Source of the DNA: Heterorhizobium halophytocola
Lineage (GTDB): Bacteria > Pseudomonadota > Alphaproteobacteria > Rhizobiales > Rhizobiaceae
Assembly: GCF_017873095.1 (NCBI RefSeq)
Contig: NZ_JAGGJU010000005.1
Location: 1 to 64,000, forward strand
DNA length: 64,000 nucleotides
Direction of reading: 5' to 3'
Below the pieces are notes generated by a model that saw only the letters and a program-made list of their open reading frames with translations, ran no database searches and was not told where the DNA came from. Positions 7,074 through 13,535 of this stretch are shown here, in pieces. Position numbers and translations under genes: made by a program. How positions within the stretch are numbered: position 1 is the first letter of the stretch; each line of letters begins with the position of its first letter.

Positions 7074-8192
7074 ATGGCTGGGGAACCGATGAACGGGGAA
7101 AACAAGGATGACGACCGGGCAGTCTCCGACTACCCGCACAAAAATCCGGACACGTGGCTGATCTGGGCAGTCGTTTTTGCCGTGGTGTTGGGAATCGCGG
7201 CTTCTTTCGCTTTCTGGTTTTCGTTCGAAGTCGGCTTCCCGAAAACTCCGGAAAAACGAGTTGAGTCTTTGGCTCCGTTCGGCGTGATCCTCGGCGCCCT
7301 CGTTACGTTCTGCACAATCATCTGGCGCGGCCTGATCACTGATCGTCAAGCCACCGAGCAAAAGCGTCAAAATGACGCGAACGATCGAGCCCACTTCGCG
7401 CTTCTGCTTGAGAAAGGGTCCTCTCTCATCGAGAATACAGAGGAAACTCAAGGCATCGCCGGCGTGGCTCTGTTGAGCGCTGTGATTGAGGACCCCGCAA
7501 GTCGCTTCTCGGTTCAAGCCATGGATGTGCTCGCCTCCCATTTGGCGAACCACCCCCATAGTACGGGTGCTTTGTTCACCAATCTTCTCGCCTCCCTTAA
7601 AAGGGCTGTAACCGAGAAAGGCATCTGGAGTACCGTTGGCTTGTCCCTCGACGCGGCAGAAGCCAAGACAGAGAGCGAGAAATATTGGCCAGAGGCCTAC
7701 GGCTTTAACAGCTACCGGTATACTGGCGGAGGCTTTAGGGGCTGCTCCCATTTGGAGAATTTTCTCGAAGGCCTCAACATACCTCCGCTTGCGGCTTGCT
7801 TCGTGACAAAAGCAGCGTTCTGCAACTGCGAAGTAAAAAAGGTCATCCGCTATTGTAGCGCATGTTCTTTCGAAACTTGCGATTTTACCGGGAGCACATT
7901 CGGTCTCGTGAATCTCATCAGAAATAGTTTCAAGAACTGCGACCTGTCCGATGCCACGATTGAAACGCACCCGGAGGAGGTCGCGAGCGTCGTCAGACTG
8001 ATAGAACGCGGCCAATGGACCTATTGGCAAAATCGCCCGCCGCGATTGGTAATTTCGCCCTTTCCCGGCACCCCCACGCTCTTGGCAGATGAATATCAGC
8101 AGCAATTGCTCGCTTCTGCCACTCCCCTCGATCCAGAAGACCCCGGAGCACACTTGCGATACCAGCTGCCAAGGCTTGCGAAGGAAAGCTAG
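7074..8192 (+). CDS. Membrane-anchored pentapeptide-repeat-like protein, unknown function (cargo)
   Basis: 372 aa from ATG 7074; a second ATG at 7089, with GGGG just upstream, is equally possible. Two membrane segments lie near the N terminus (LIWAVVFAVVLGIAASFAF, about 29-47, and FGVILGALVTFCTIIW, about 69-84). A charged linker (TDRQATEQKRQNDANDR) and a helical segment ending MDVLASHLANHPH resemble the region that precedes pentapeptide repeats in membrane-tethered members of that family. Two degenerate pentapeptide-like blocks follow (SFETCDFTGSTF and SFKNCDLSDATI). A Cys-rich stretch lies between about 222 and 290. It faces against the leftward phage operon and has its own candidate promoter. 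No enzymatic motif is seen. Like the protein at 4232 it may be a membrane sensor or exclusion factor, which is inference. Confidence 0.7.
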   Translation: MAGEPMNGENKDDDRAVSDYPHKNPDTWLIWAVVFAVVLGIAASFAFWFSFEVGFPKTPEKRVESLAPFGVILGALVTFCTIIWRGLITDRQATEQKRQNDANDRAHFALLLEKGSSLIENTEETQGIAGVALLSAVIEDPASRFSVQAMDVLASHLANHPHSTGALFTNLLASLKRAVTEKGIWSTVGLSLDAAEAKTESEKYWPEAYGFNSYRYTGGGFRGCSHLENFLEGLNIPPLAACFVTKAAFCNCEVKKVIRYCSACSFETCDFTGSTFGLVNLIRNSFKNCDLSDATIETHPEEVASVVRLIERGQWTYWQNRPPRLVISPFPGTPTLLADEYQQQLLASATPLDPEDPGAHLRYQLPRLAKES

Positions 8193-8212
8193 CACCACTT
8201 CATTTCCCTCCA

Positions 8213-8386
8213 TCACCGCCGCTCCATCTCGTTCAGCACGCCGCAGACTTCCGCCTCACTCAGCGCAAAGCGCGCTGCAATCGTGGTCGTGGAGCAGCCT
8301 TCGCTGTGAAACGCCTCAAGGATCGCCTCGGCGAGTTGCCGCTTGATGATCAGCTGGCGGGCGGTGTTCGGGTCGCGGCGGGTCAT
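8213..8386 (-). CDS. Small HTH-like protein (phage early operon)
   Basis: 57 aa from the ATG at 8384-8386, whose first bases overlap the stop of the upstream 36-aa gene as ATGA, so its translation is probably coupled. The C-terminal half (CSTTTIAARFALSEAEVCGVL) reads as a helix-turn-helix: a helix, a turn after FAL, and a recognition helix. It has no membrane segment. In rhizobial prophages such short HTH proteins often follow the CII-like regulator. A function in control of lysis or lysogeny is likely but not demonstrable. Confidence 0.6.
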   Translation of the reverse strand: MTRRDPNTARQLIIKRQLAEAILEAFHSEGCSTTTIAARFALSEAEVCGVLNEMERR

Positions 8387-8493
8387 CGTTTCTCGCTGAT
8401 CTGGATCACGTTGGCGGAAAGGCGGCGGTTCGCCGCGATGTCGATCCACCCGAGACGCGGCGGATCACCGAGGCTCCGATTGATCCTGTCCAT
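8383..8493 (-). CDS. 36-aa protein between CII-like and HTH genes
   Basis: A 36-codon frame starting MDRINRSLGDPPRLGWIDI. Its ATG lies four bases beyond the stop of the CII-like gene and is preceded by a good ribosome site (GGGGAGGGC) inside that gene's end. Its own stop overlaps the next ATG (ATGA). The unbroken coupling on both sides supports translation. The product is basic with no recognised domain. Confidence 0.5.
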   Translation of the reverse strand: MDRINRSLGDPPRLGWIDIAANRRLSANVIQISEKR

Positions 8494-8497
8494 CGCC

Positions 8498-8992
8498 TCA
8501 GCCCTCCCCGCCGACGATCGACAGCGCCGCCTTCTCGCCGCCCCGTGCCTTGATGGCGGCCAGTGAGGCGCGCATGTCGGAGGCGCAGCGCTCCAGTGTC
8601 GAGAGAATGCGGTCGGCCGCCTGCGCTTCGGCAATGGTGACGACGCCGTCGGCAATCGCCATGGCAATCGAATTGGCCAGCTCCGCCGACTGGCGCATCA
8701 GCTCGGCATGCGAGGTGAGCACCGAAACTTCGCTGGCCCGCTCGGCCTCCGGGTCGGTCAGGCGGCGCCCGTTCTTCTCCGCCATCACGGCGGTCACCAG
8801 CGATTGCCCGCAATCGCCTTCCAGCACCACGATGGCGCCAACCGGCATCACGGCGCCGTCATTCGGGTTGTTCCAGCGGCCCACCTCGCTCTTCGAAAAG
8901 CCGGTCAGATCACCGCAGCGGATGATGCCGCCGCAGCGCTCGATCAGGTCGCGTTGCGCTGCCTTGAGGCGAAAGAGAAATGCATCGGACAT
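8498..8992 (-). CDS. CII-like phage regulatory protein
   Basis: 164 aa. Residues 8-45 (LKAAQRDLIERCGGIIRCGD, then SKSEVGRW) form the helix-turn-helix typical of the phage regulatory CII / CP76-like family, followed by the usual hydrophobic block (VGAIVVLEGDCGQSLVTAVM) and NGRRL. The remaining half is helical and may oligomerise. GGAG lies six bases before the ATG. Two perfect TTCCCG-N3-CGGGAA palindromes stand 28 and 56 bp upstream, probably operators for this gene. It is the second main gene of the leftward operon. In other phages this family activates lysogenic functions; the role here is inferred from family. Confidence 0.7.
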   Translation of the reverse strand: MSDAFLFRLKAAQRDLIERCGGIIRCGDLTGFSKSEVGRWNNPNDGAVMPVGAIVVLEGDCGQSLVTAVMAEKNGRRLTDPEAERASEVSVLTSHAELMRQSAELANSIAMAIADGVVTIAEAQAADRILSTLERCASDMRASLAAIKARGGEKAALSIVGGEG

Positions 8993-9019
8993 GTCGGTCT
9001 CCAGACAAAAGAAATCACG

Positions 9020-9062
9020 TTCCCGCGCCGGGAAGTCCGGCGGGATATTCCCGTGGCGGGAA
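9020..9062. promoter_or_regulatory. Tandem palindromic operators upstream of the CII-like gene
   Basis: Two perfect 15-bp palindromes, TTCCCGCGCCGGGAA (9020-9034) and TTCCCGTGGCGGGAA (9048-9062), share the form TTCCCG-N3-CGGGAA and are centred 28 bp apart. A third near copy, TTCCCGCCACGGGAG, lies at 9310-9324. The form differs from the repressor-type palindromes further right, so a second DNA-binding protein is implied. Confidence 0.55.
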
Positions 9063-9367
9063 GGGTCGGAATGTCAGAAAGTCAGGCCATCAGATCGCGG
9101 AAGTCCGCGATCGGGATCACGGAGGCCCGCATGCCCATTTCCAGAGAAAAGACCGCCGGAGCAGTCCGCCACGCAAGATCCACGATCTGGCGCGCTCCGG
9201 CGGCAGTTGGCGCGCGGCAGGCAAGGAGGCACCACGCGCGGGAGAACTCTGGAAATGACCCTTGCCGCCCCTGCCCCCAACGAGGAGAAGGAAAGGGACG
9301 GCAAGGCTTTTCCCGCCACGGGAGTGCGGCCCGTGGGTCGGCGGGAAGGGAATGGAAAGCGAGCCGC
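9063..9367 (-). other. Gap in the leftward operon, with a possible gene fragment
   Basis: No full gene is supported here. On the minus strand a frame ending at 9082 reads like protein (ARQIVDLAWRT, then VIPIADFRDLMA) but has no ATG before its last residues. A GTG at 9183 with GGAG upstream would give 33 aa (9082-9183). It may be a short gene or a decayed one. An 8-bp hairpin GATCGCGG/CCGCGATC (9093-9100/9105-9112) overlaps its end. The third TTCCCG-N3-CGGGA-type palindrome is at 9310-9324. Confidence 0.3.
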
Positions 9368-9610
9368 TCATTCGGCAGCCTCCGGGATCGGACGAGGCAC
9401 TTGGGCAGGCCAATTGGCGCCCTCAGGCCAGTTATTGGAAAGCCACATTATTGCCAGCTCCAACCGGCGCGCTCCGACATCCGCTCCATTTCGGATTTGA
9501 TTGATCCGCTTGCCATCATTGAAAATCCGAGACGAAACCGTCGACGCTGAAACCGAGGCAGCATCGCAGTAAGCTTCGACAAGCAAGAGAAATGATGAAA
9601 TGAGCGTCAT
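9368..9610 (-). CDS. Small DNA-binding-type protein, first gene of the leftward operon
   Basis: 80 aa. The frame contains YCDAASVSASTVSSRIFNDG, which reads as a helix-turn-helix with a small C-terminal module (RRLELAIMWLSNNWPEG). Short proteins of this appearance are common in rhizobial prophages. The ATG at 9608-9610 coincides with the expected start point of the strong promoter just upstream (-10 at 9617-9622), and no ribosome site precedes it. Either the mRNA is leaderless or the start lies elsewhere. The position directly under operator control, divergent from the repressor gene, suggests a Cro-like or early regulatory role. Confidence 0.6.
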   Translation of the reverse strand: MTLISSFLLLVEAYCDAASVSASTVSSRIFNDGKRINQIRNGADVGARRLELAIMWLSNNWPEGANWPAQVPRPIPEAAE

Positions 9611-9616
9611 ACACCC

Positions 9617-9645
9617 GTTATCCGGTACATGTACCGACTTGTCAA
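9617..9645 (-). promoter_or_regulatory. Leftward early promoter
   Basis: On the minus strand a perfect -35 TTGACA (9640-9645) and a -10 GATAAC (9617-9622) are exactly 17 bp apart. The spacer is filled by the perfect palindrome CGGTACATGTACCG, so repressor binding would block it directly. Confidence 0.65.
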
Positions 9646-9694
9646 CGGTCCATGTACCTATCGCAACAGGTTCGCCGCGACGGTATATTTACCG
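9623..9694. promoter_or_regulatory. Repressor operators, left set
   Basis: Three related sites: CGGTACATGTACCG at 9623-9636 (perfect 14-bp palindrome), CGGTCCATGTACCT at 9646-9659 (imperfect), and CGGTATATTTACCG at 9681-9694 (perfect outer arms), the last ending one base before the repressor ATG. Together with the sites at 10908-10949 they define a form CGGTAYATNTACCG. Autoregulation of the repressor and silencing of the leftward promoter are the likely effects. Confidence 0.65.
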
Positions 9695-9695
9695 A

Positions 9696-10352
9696 ATGAC
9701 AGAGAATATGACACAAACCGTTTTGGAACAGATCCTTAGCCGCGTTCAACGACGCCTGGAGGCGCTGGGGATAACCGAACACGCAGCCGAGGTAAAAGCG
9801 CAGGCCAAGGTAGGTACAATCAGAAATTGGCGCCGTGGCGCGATGCCGCGAATTGAGACACTCAAGGTTGTCGCGCCAGCTCTGGCTACAACTCCAGAAT
9901 GGCTTGCTTATGGTGTCGGCCCCGAAGACACTGAAGCTCAAACCCCGACGAGGCCAGCCATTGCGGTGCCACGTATCTCATGGGTTAGCGCCGGCGCATT
10001 CGCGATCAATGATTCAGTTCTGCCCACGGACGAATTCGACACGGTCTATGCGGCCGACCTGCCCGACGGCGAATGGTATGCTTTCGATATCCCGGAGGGA
10101 TATGATTCTATGGATCGAATATCTCCTCCGGGTTCAGTAATTATCGTAAACAGAAAGAGCAAAAGGCTAATTCCCAACGCCTGTTACGTCATCACAGATA
10201 CAGACGGCGCAGCAACATATAAGCGATACAGGCAGAGCCCCGCTAGATTTGAACCGGTCTCGACAAACCCTGCTCACGAACCACTTTTCCCAGACAAAGG
10301 CAATCTTCCCGGCATCTTCGGCCGCGTCTATCGATCTTACATCAACATGTAA
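9696..10352 (+). CDS. LexA/CI-like phage repressor (S24 family)
   Basis: 218 aa from ATG 9696; a longer reading from 9600 would run through the operators. Residues 8-70 are a helix-turn-helix region (HAAEVKAQAKVGTIRNWRRG). The rest is an S24 (LexA-like) domain with an Ala99-Gly100 cleavage site (WVSAGAF), Ser138 in YDSMDR and Lys176 in ATYKRY, the Ser-Lys pair used for self-cleavage. All parts needed for RecA-stimulated autoproteolysis appear present, so induction by DNA damage is plausible. It is flanked by palindromic operators and divergent early promoters, as in lambda-like immunity regions. Its stop is two bases from the end of a convergent gene. Confidence 0.85.
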   Translation: MTENMTQTVLEQILSRVQRRLEALGITEHAAEVKAQAKVGTIRNWRRGAMPRIETLKVVAPALATTPEWLAYGVGPEDTEAQTPTRPAIAVPRISWVSAGAFAINDSVLPTDEFDTVYAADLPDGEWYAFDIPEGYDSMDRISPPGSVIIVNRKSKRLIPNACYVITDTDGAATYKRYRQSPARFEPVSTNPAHEPLFPDKGNLPGIFGRVYRSYINM

Positions 10353-10354
10353 GA

Positions 10355-10801
10355 TCAATGGCTATCCGGCGCCTCAAAGAGGACGTCTCCCTCGTCGTTT
10401 CGGCGCTGTCGCTGATAGCGCTTGAAGTCCGACTTTGGCCCCACAACTTGTATCGTAACGTCGACAAAGCCTTCGTCGTCCACAAAGGTCCGAACCAGCC
10501 GGGCACGGACGATACGCTTTGCATTTGCCCCATCTAGCGCAGCGACCACCTCCTTCGGGACATATCCGATCAATTTTCGGTGCGTGAGCCACCATCCCTT
10601 CCACACTCCGATAACCTCGATCGCACCAGCATATTCACGCCCGTCAGGTACGATCCTGAGTTCAACTTCAGGCTCCTTTGCCTTTACGAAGTTAGCCACG
10701 TCAGCCTTCCTGTGCTGGCTTCCGCGCACCGTCATCGCCGGTTCGTAAATGCACTCCCCGACCGCAAGCGGAAACCGCTTAAGATGATTTGCTTTCTTCA
10801 A
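10355..10801 (-). CDS. HIRAN-like domain protein
   Basis: 148 aa from a TTG start preceded by GGGGGGTG. The middle (ELRIVPDGREYAGAIEVIG, then KLIGYVPKEVVAAL) fits the HIRAN fold pattern: a strand with conserved polar residues, an Ala-Ile-x-Val core, and a G-Y-V-P turn. HIRAN modules bind single-stranded or damaged DNA ends and occur alone or fused to helicases. The gene lies between the repressor gene and the rightward promoter and is read on the opposite strand, a place where lambdoid phages carry lysogen-expressed accessory genes. That comparison is positional only. Confidence 0.55.
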   Translation of the reverse strand: MKKANHLKRFPLAVGECIYEPAMTVRGSQHRKADVANFVKAKEPEVELRIVPDGREYAGAIEVIGVWKGWWLTHRKLIGYVPKEVVAALDGANAKRIVRARLVRTFVDDEGFVDVTIQVVGPKSDFKRYQRQRRNDEGDVLFEAPDSH

Positions 10802-10907
10802 GATCGTTGCACCCCCCAGTCCTCAGAGACGGAATTTTGCTCCCCCATCACTTCATTGAAAACACAAATGATTCGGTATTCGAACTTATTTCCAGCGGAC
10901 GCAATTT

Positions 10908-10949
10908 AGGTATATGTACCGAATTATTATTGACTAGGTACATAAACCG
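10908..10949. promoter_or_regulatory. Repressor operators, right set
   Basis: AGGTATATGTACCG (10908-10921) and AGGTACATAAACCG (10936-10949) match the left-set palindrome with one to three changes. The second lies between the -35 and -10 of the rightward promoter. Confidence 0.6.
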
Positions 10950-10958
10950 AATTATGTT
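10930..10958 (+). promoter_or_regulatory. Rightward early promoter
   Basis: TTGACT (10930-10935) and TATGTT (10953-10958) are 17 bp apart, with an operator in the spacer. It would drive the chain of genes from 11089 to the integrase, with a leader of about 125 bases. Confidence 0.6.
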
Positions 10959-10996
10959 TTGACCCGTCCCGCCGTCTTTCCCTCCCTCGGCGGACA

Positions 10997-11053
10997 CCGC
11001 GAAAGCGGCCGGCACGGGTCTACCCCTTCCTCCTCCAGGAACCCCTGCCGGCC
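10997..11053 (+). other. Structured leader of the rightward operon
   Basis: The untranslated leader holds a hairpin CCGC-GAAA-GCGG (10997-11008) with a GNRA-type tetraloop, and a longer inverted repeat GGCCGGCA/TGCCGGCC (11007-11014/11046-11053) that would compete with it. This could be an (anti)termination or boxB-like element, given the element's own NusG paralogue. No function is shown. Confidence 0.35.
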
Positions 11054-11088
11054 GCCGCGCCACCCGGGAGGTTTTGAGAGGACGCACC

Positions 11089-11271
11089 ATGACCCCCAAC
11101 CAGAGACAAACCGCCCGCTTGATCGCCAACCGCGCCCTTGAGCGTGGCCAGGGCTTTACCCGCGAGGAAGCCCGCCGCGAGCTTGGCCTCAGCGACGACC
11201 AGCTGACCGACACCGTCGTCGAGGCCGCCGGCCGTCTCTACGCCGCCGGCATCGAGCCCCGGGTCGCCTGA
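11089..11271 (+). CDS. Small hypothetical protein, first gene of the rightward operon
   Basis: 60 aa from ATG 11089, with GAGAGGA seven bases upstream; the longer reading from 11074 would include the ribosome site. The product is helical and basic; the segment REEARRELGLSDDQLTDTVV looks like a small helix-turn-helix. No membrane segment. It is the first gene behind the rightward promoter, where lambdoid phages place Cro-like regulators; that role is only positional. Confidence 0.55.
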   Translation: MTPNQRQTARLIANRALERGQGFTREEARRELGLSDDQLTDTVVEAAGRLYAAGIEPRVA

Positions 11272-11330
11272 TCCGCTCCGGTTGCCGCCTTCCAGGAGGC
11301 GGTTTCCCGAACGGATGAAAGGACGCCGAC

Positions 11331-11879
11331 ATGACCGCGCAGATCCGCATACCCATTTTCACAGGCCGCGCCCCGCGCAAACCCGTTGAGATCCGGCCCA
11401 TGACGCCGGCAATGACGCCGCTGCAGACGCTGGCCGACAGCCAGGCGGCTATCAACCGCGGCCTGACCTACGCCCTCGGCGGCGTGCTCGCTTTCACCGT
11501 GCCCTATCTCGTCGCCGACGGATGGGCGCGCGCCGCGATGGCGCAGGAGACAGGCGACGTTGCCTGGCTAAGGGCGCAGATACCGGCCACGCCCTGGCTG
11601 CTGACCAACACGGGCCTCGTCACCGCCATCGTGTTCGCCGCCTGCGGTCTCGCCTTCGGCGCATGGGCACTCGCCATGCTGATGCGCACCCGCCGCAGCA
11701 AGAGCGCCGCCGAGCTGCGCGCCGCGATCGCCTATTCGCTGACGCTGTCCAGCCAGCACGCCCAAACCTTCCTGCGCGCCGTCACCAGCGGCAACGATCA
11801 GGCGCTGACGCTGTGCTGGCCGAAATGGCCCGACTTCCGCAACCGCTTCGTCGCGGCCGAACTGGACGACGCGGCATGA
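11331..11879 (+). CDS. Two-pass membrane protein, phage operon
   Basis: 182 aa. GAAAGGA stands seven bases before the ATG. Membrane segments are seen at about 46-62 (LTYALGGVLAFTVPYLV) and 93-115 (TGLVTAIVFAACGLAFGAWALAM). A basic stop-transfer sequence (RTRRSKS) follows and a soluble tail of about 65 residues reaches the end. No family is recognised. The stop overlaps the next start as ATGA, so it belongs to the coupled rightward chain. Small two-pass proteins in this position may act in exclusion or in holding replication at the membrane. Confidence 0.6.
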   Translation: MTAQIRIPIFTGRAPRKPVEIRPMTPAMTPLQTLADSQAAINRGLTYALGGVLAFTVPYLVADGWARAAMAQETGDVAWLRAQIPATPWLLTNTGLVTAIVFAACGLAFGAWALAMLMRTRRSKSAAELRAAIAYSLTLSSQHAQTFLRAVTSGNDQALTLCWPKWPDFRNRFVAAELDDAA

Positions 11880-12205
11880 GCAAGGAAAATTCCGTACCGG
11901 CCATCACGTTATGGCTCCCCGAGCCCGATATCGTTACCCATCAGGCGCTCGGCAAGGCAGCCGAGGAAGCGAGCGAGCTTTCAAAGATCGCCGCCCGTTG
12001 CATGATCCAGGGTCTCGATGCCTCCGACCCCAAGTCCGGCATCGCCAACCGGCAAGCACTCGCCGACGAGCTGGCGGACATGGAGGCTGTAATCGGATGG
12101 ATCACCGACCTCCTGAAGATCGACATCGAGACACACAACGCCCGTGCCGACCGCAAATATACTGGCTTTGCCGAATGGCAGAAGATGCTGGAGGCGCACC
12201 CATGA
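11876..12205 (+). CDS. MazG-like nucleotide pyrophosphohydrolase-type protein
   Basis: 109 aa, starting in a four-base overlap with the upstream stop. The middle has the MazG-like signature: KAAEEASELSK (an ExxE-type acidic helix) and, about 45 residues later, ELADMEAVIGWITD, supplying the acidic residues that bind Mg2+. Members hydrolyse (d)NTPs to the monophosphate and pyrophosphate and are common in phages, where they may balance nucleotides or lower alarmone signals. It is shorter than the housekeeping MazG and is a single-domain form. Its stop overlaps the ATG at 12202. Confidence 0.7.
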   Translation: MSKENSVPAITLWLPEPDIVTHQALGKAAEEASELSKIAARCMIQGLDASDPKSGIANRQALADELADMEAVIGWITDLLKIDIETHNARADRKYTGFAEWQKMLEAHP

Positions 12206-12441
12206 CTGCCGCCTGCCTCAGCATCACTTTCCCGCAGAACGAATACGAGGAGCTCAAAACCGGTGGATTTATCGGCGCACTGGCGGATTGCGTTGCTGAC
12301 CTCAAATCTCAATCTAGCGAAGGGCCGACATGCCTGCATAATGCCCGACTGACGCTGAGATCCCACTACGCTACCCCATACAGATCCTGCCGCAATAATC
12401 TAACTAACCGTATTTCGGGCCAACCTGCGACAGCTCGTATT
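12202..12441 (+). pseudogene. Interrupted gene of the coupled operon
   Basis: The ATG at 12202 overlaps the previous stop (ATGA) just as in the intact neighbours, and the first 40 codons (MTAACLSITFPQNEYEELKT) look coding. The frame then runs into, and stays open along, the antisense of the membrane-protein gene at 12442-13194, finally stopping at 13284, two bases before the next operon ATG. The likeliest reading is that cargo DNA entered this gene and removed its 3' part. The break point is somewhere in about 12310-12440. Confidence 0.4.
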
Positions 12442-13194
12442 CTAAACCCGCTTAAGGAACTTAATACGCCTGGGCCGTTGTCGTTTTGGTTTTGTATAAG
12501 GGCCTGGCCCACCTCGTTTGGGTTGCGGATCGACCAGCGTAGGCGCCTCCGCGCGCAACACGACGGAACGCTGCACATCGCCAGCCAATGTTCCTGTGAC
12601 TTCCAGCATCACCGGAAGTTCCGAGGCTGGGCTGAACGTCATGTCAGGATCCTGCATCGCGTAGCGCCAAAAGAATTTTGCATCTGGCCGACGACTGCGA
12701 TTTTCCCATCCCTCCAAAGGCACCCATCCCTCGATACGTCCATCCACTTGGATCTCATAATGTTTGTCGGGTTTCAGTTCTTCATCGGTCACTTTGTCCG
12801 TTCTGAGTCGAGGCTCGAGGTCGATCTGCGGACCGTTCGTCCACCGGATTTGATTTATGAGGAAAGCTCTTCTGTTCCAGTTTACAATCCGGAAGCGGTA
12901 AACCGCGTGATCATTATTGGTCAATATCTCTACGGATGGCAGTTCATCTCCCACAATAAATGCCGTTTGCCGCTTCATTTCTCGAAGTTGCAGAAATACT
13001 GGCACCAGCGTCAGAAGCGCGGTCGTGACTGCGGCCCAACCGCCAAGCGCAGACAACCATTCTCGCAGACAGTGCTCGTCAGGGCTGCTTGCGCAAAACG
13101 GCTCTCGCCCGAAGAGCAACCTCGCAAATGCGATTGCGAGCCCCACTGCGATCGGCAACCAAAGCCATCTATCCCACAATTTCCGAAAGTCCAT
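12442..13194 (-). CDS. Two-pass membrane protein with soluble C-terminal domain (cargo in the rightward operon)
   Basis: 250 aa from the ATG at 13194, chosen for AGGTGG seven bases upstream; a TTG at 13239 would add 15 residues. Membrane segments lie at about 10-25 (WLPIAVGLAIAFARLL) and 50-70 (WAAVTTALLTLVPVFLQL). A beta-rich domain follows (VYRFRIVNWNRRAFLINQI) and the end is very basic (KPKRQRPRRIKFLKRV). It faces against the operon that surrounds it, is lower in GC than the flanking genes, and appears to have split a coupled gene. The topology, two segments close to the N terminus then a cytosolic domain, resembles the cargo protein at 7074. The function is unknown. Confidence 0.65.
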   Translation of the reverse strand: MDFRKLWDRWLWLPIAVGLAIAFARLLFGREPFCASSPDEHCLREWLSALGGWAAVTTALLTLVPVFLQLREMKRQTAFIVGDELPSVEILTNNDHAVYRFRIVNWNRRAFLINQIRWTNGPQIDLEPRLRTDKVTDEELKPDKHYEIQVDGRIEGWVPLEGWENRSRRPDAKFFWRYAMQDPDMTFSPASELPVMLEVTGTLAGDVQRSVVLRAEAPTLVDPQPKRGGPGPYTKPKRQRPRRIKFLKRV

Positions 13195-13286
13195 TCTGCC
13201 CCACCTGAACTCAGAGTTACGCACGTTAGGATTGCTCAACCAATAGTCAAGCTTGCGGCCACCGCGCTAGCGCTCGAGTGTTAGCT

Positions 13287-13535
13287 ATGCAGATCGGAAT
13301 GGTCACCGGCCACACCCGCATTCTCGGAGAATCCCAAGGCTATCTCGGCCTGCCGATCCGCGACGAGCTGATCACCGGCACGGTCGGCGGCGAAGGCACG
13401 CCTGCCATGGTCACCGCCTGGATACCCACACCGGACGAGATCGCCCGCATCGCTGCCGACGCTCCGATCCATCTGCGAATCCTTGGCACGGGCCACCCGC
13501 CCGTCATGCTCGATGTTGGCGAGGTGCCGGAATGA
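13287..13535 (+). CDS. Hypothetical phage protein
   Basis: 82 aa from ATG 13287 (MQIGMVTGHTRILGE); ATG 13299 is an alternative. It contains repeated short beta-type motifs (TRILGESQGYLGLPI and HLRILGTGHPPVMLDVG). It resumes the coupled rightward operon after the cargo insertion, and its stop overlaps the next ATG as ATGA. No ribosome site is clear upstream, consistent with loss of the original upstream gene. I do not recognise the family. Confidence 0.55.
   Translation: MQIGMVTGHTRILGESQGYLGLPIRDELITGTVGGEGTPAMVTAWIPTPDEIARIAADAPIHLRILGTGHPPVMLDVGEVPE

Noticed and set aside
9074..9319. 81-codon minus-strand frame in the operon gap
   Set aside because: Composition is Pro/Arg/Ser-rich and unlike neighbouring proteins; an alternative frame looks more protein-like but lacks a good start.
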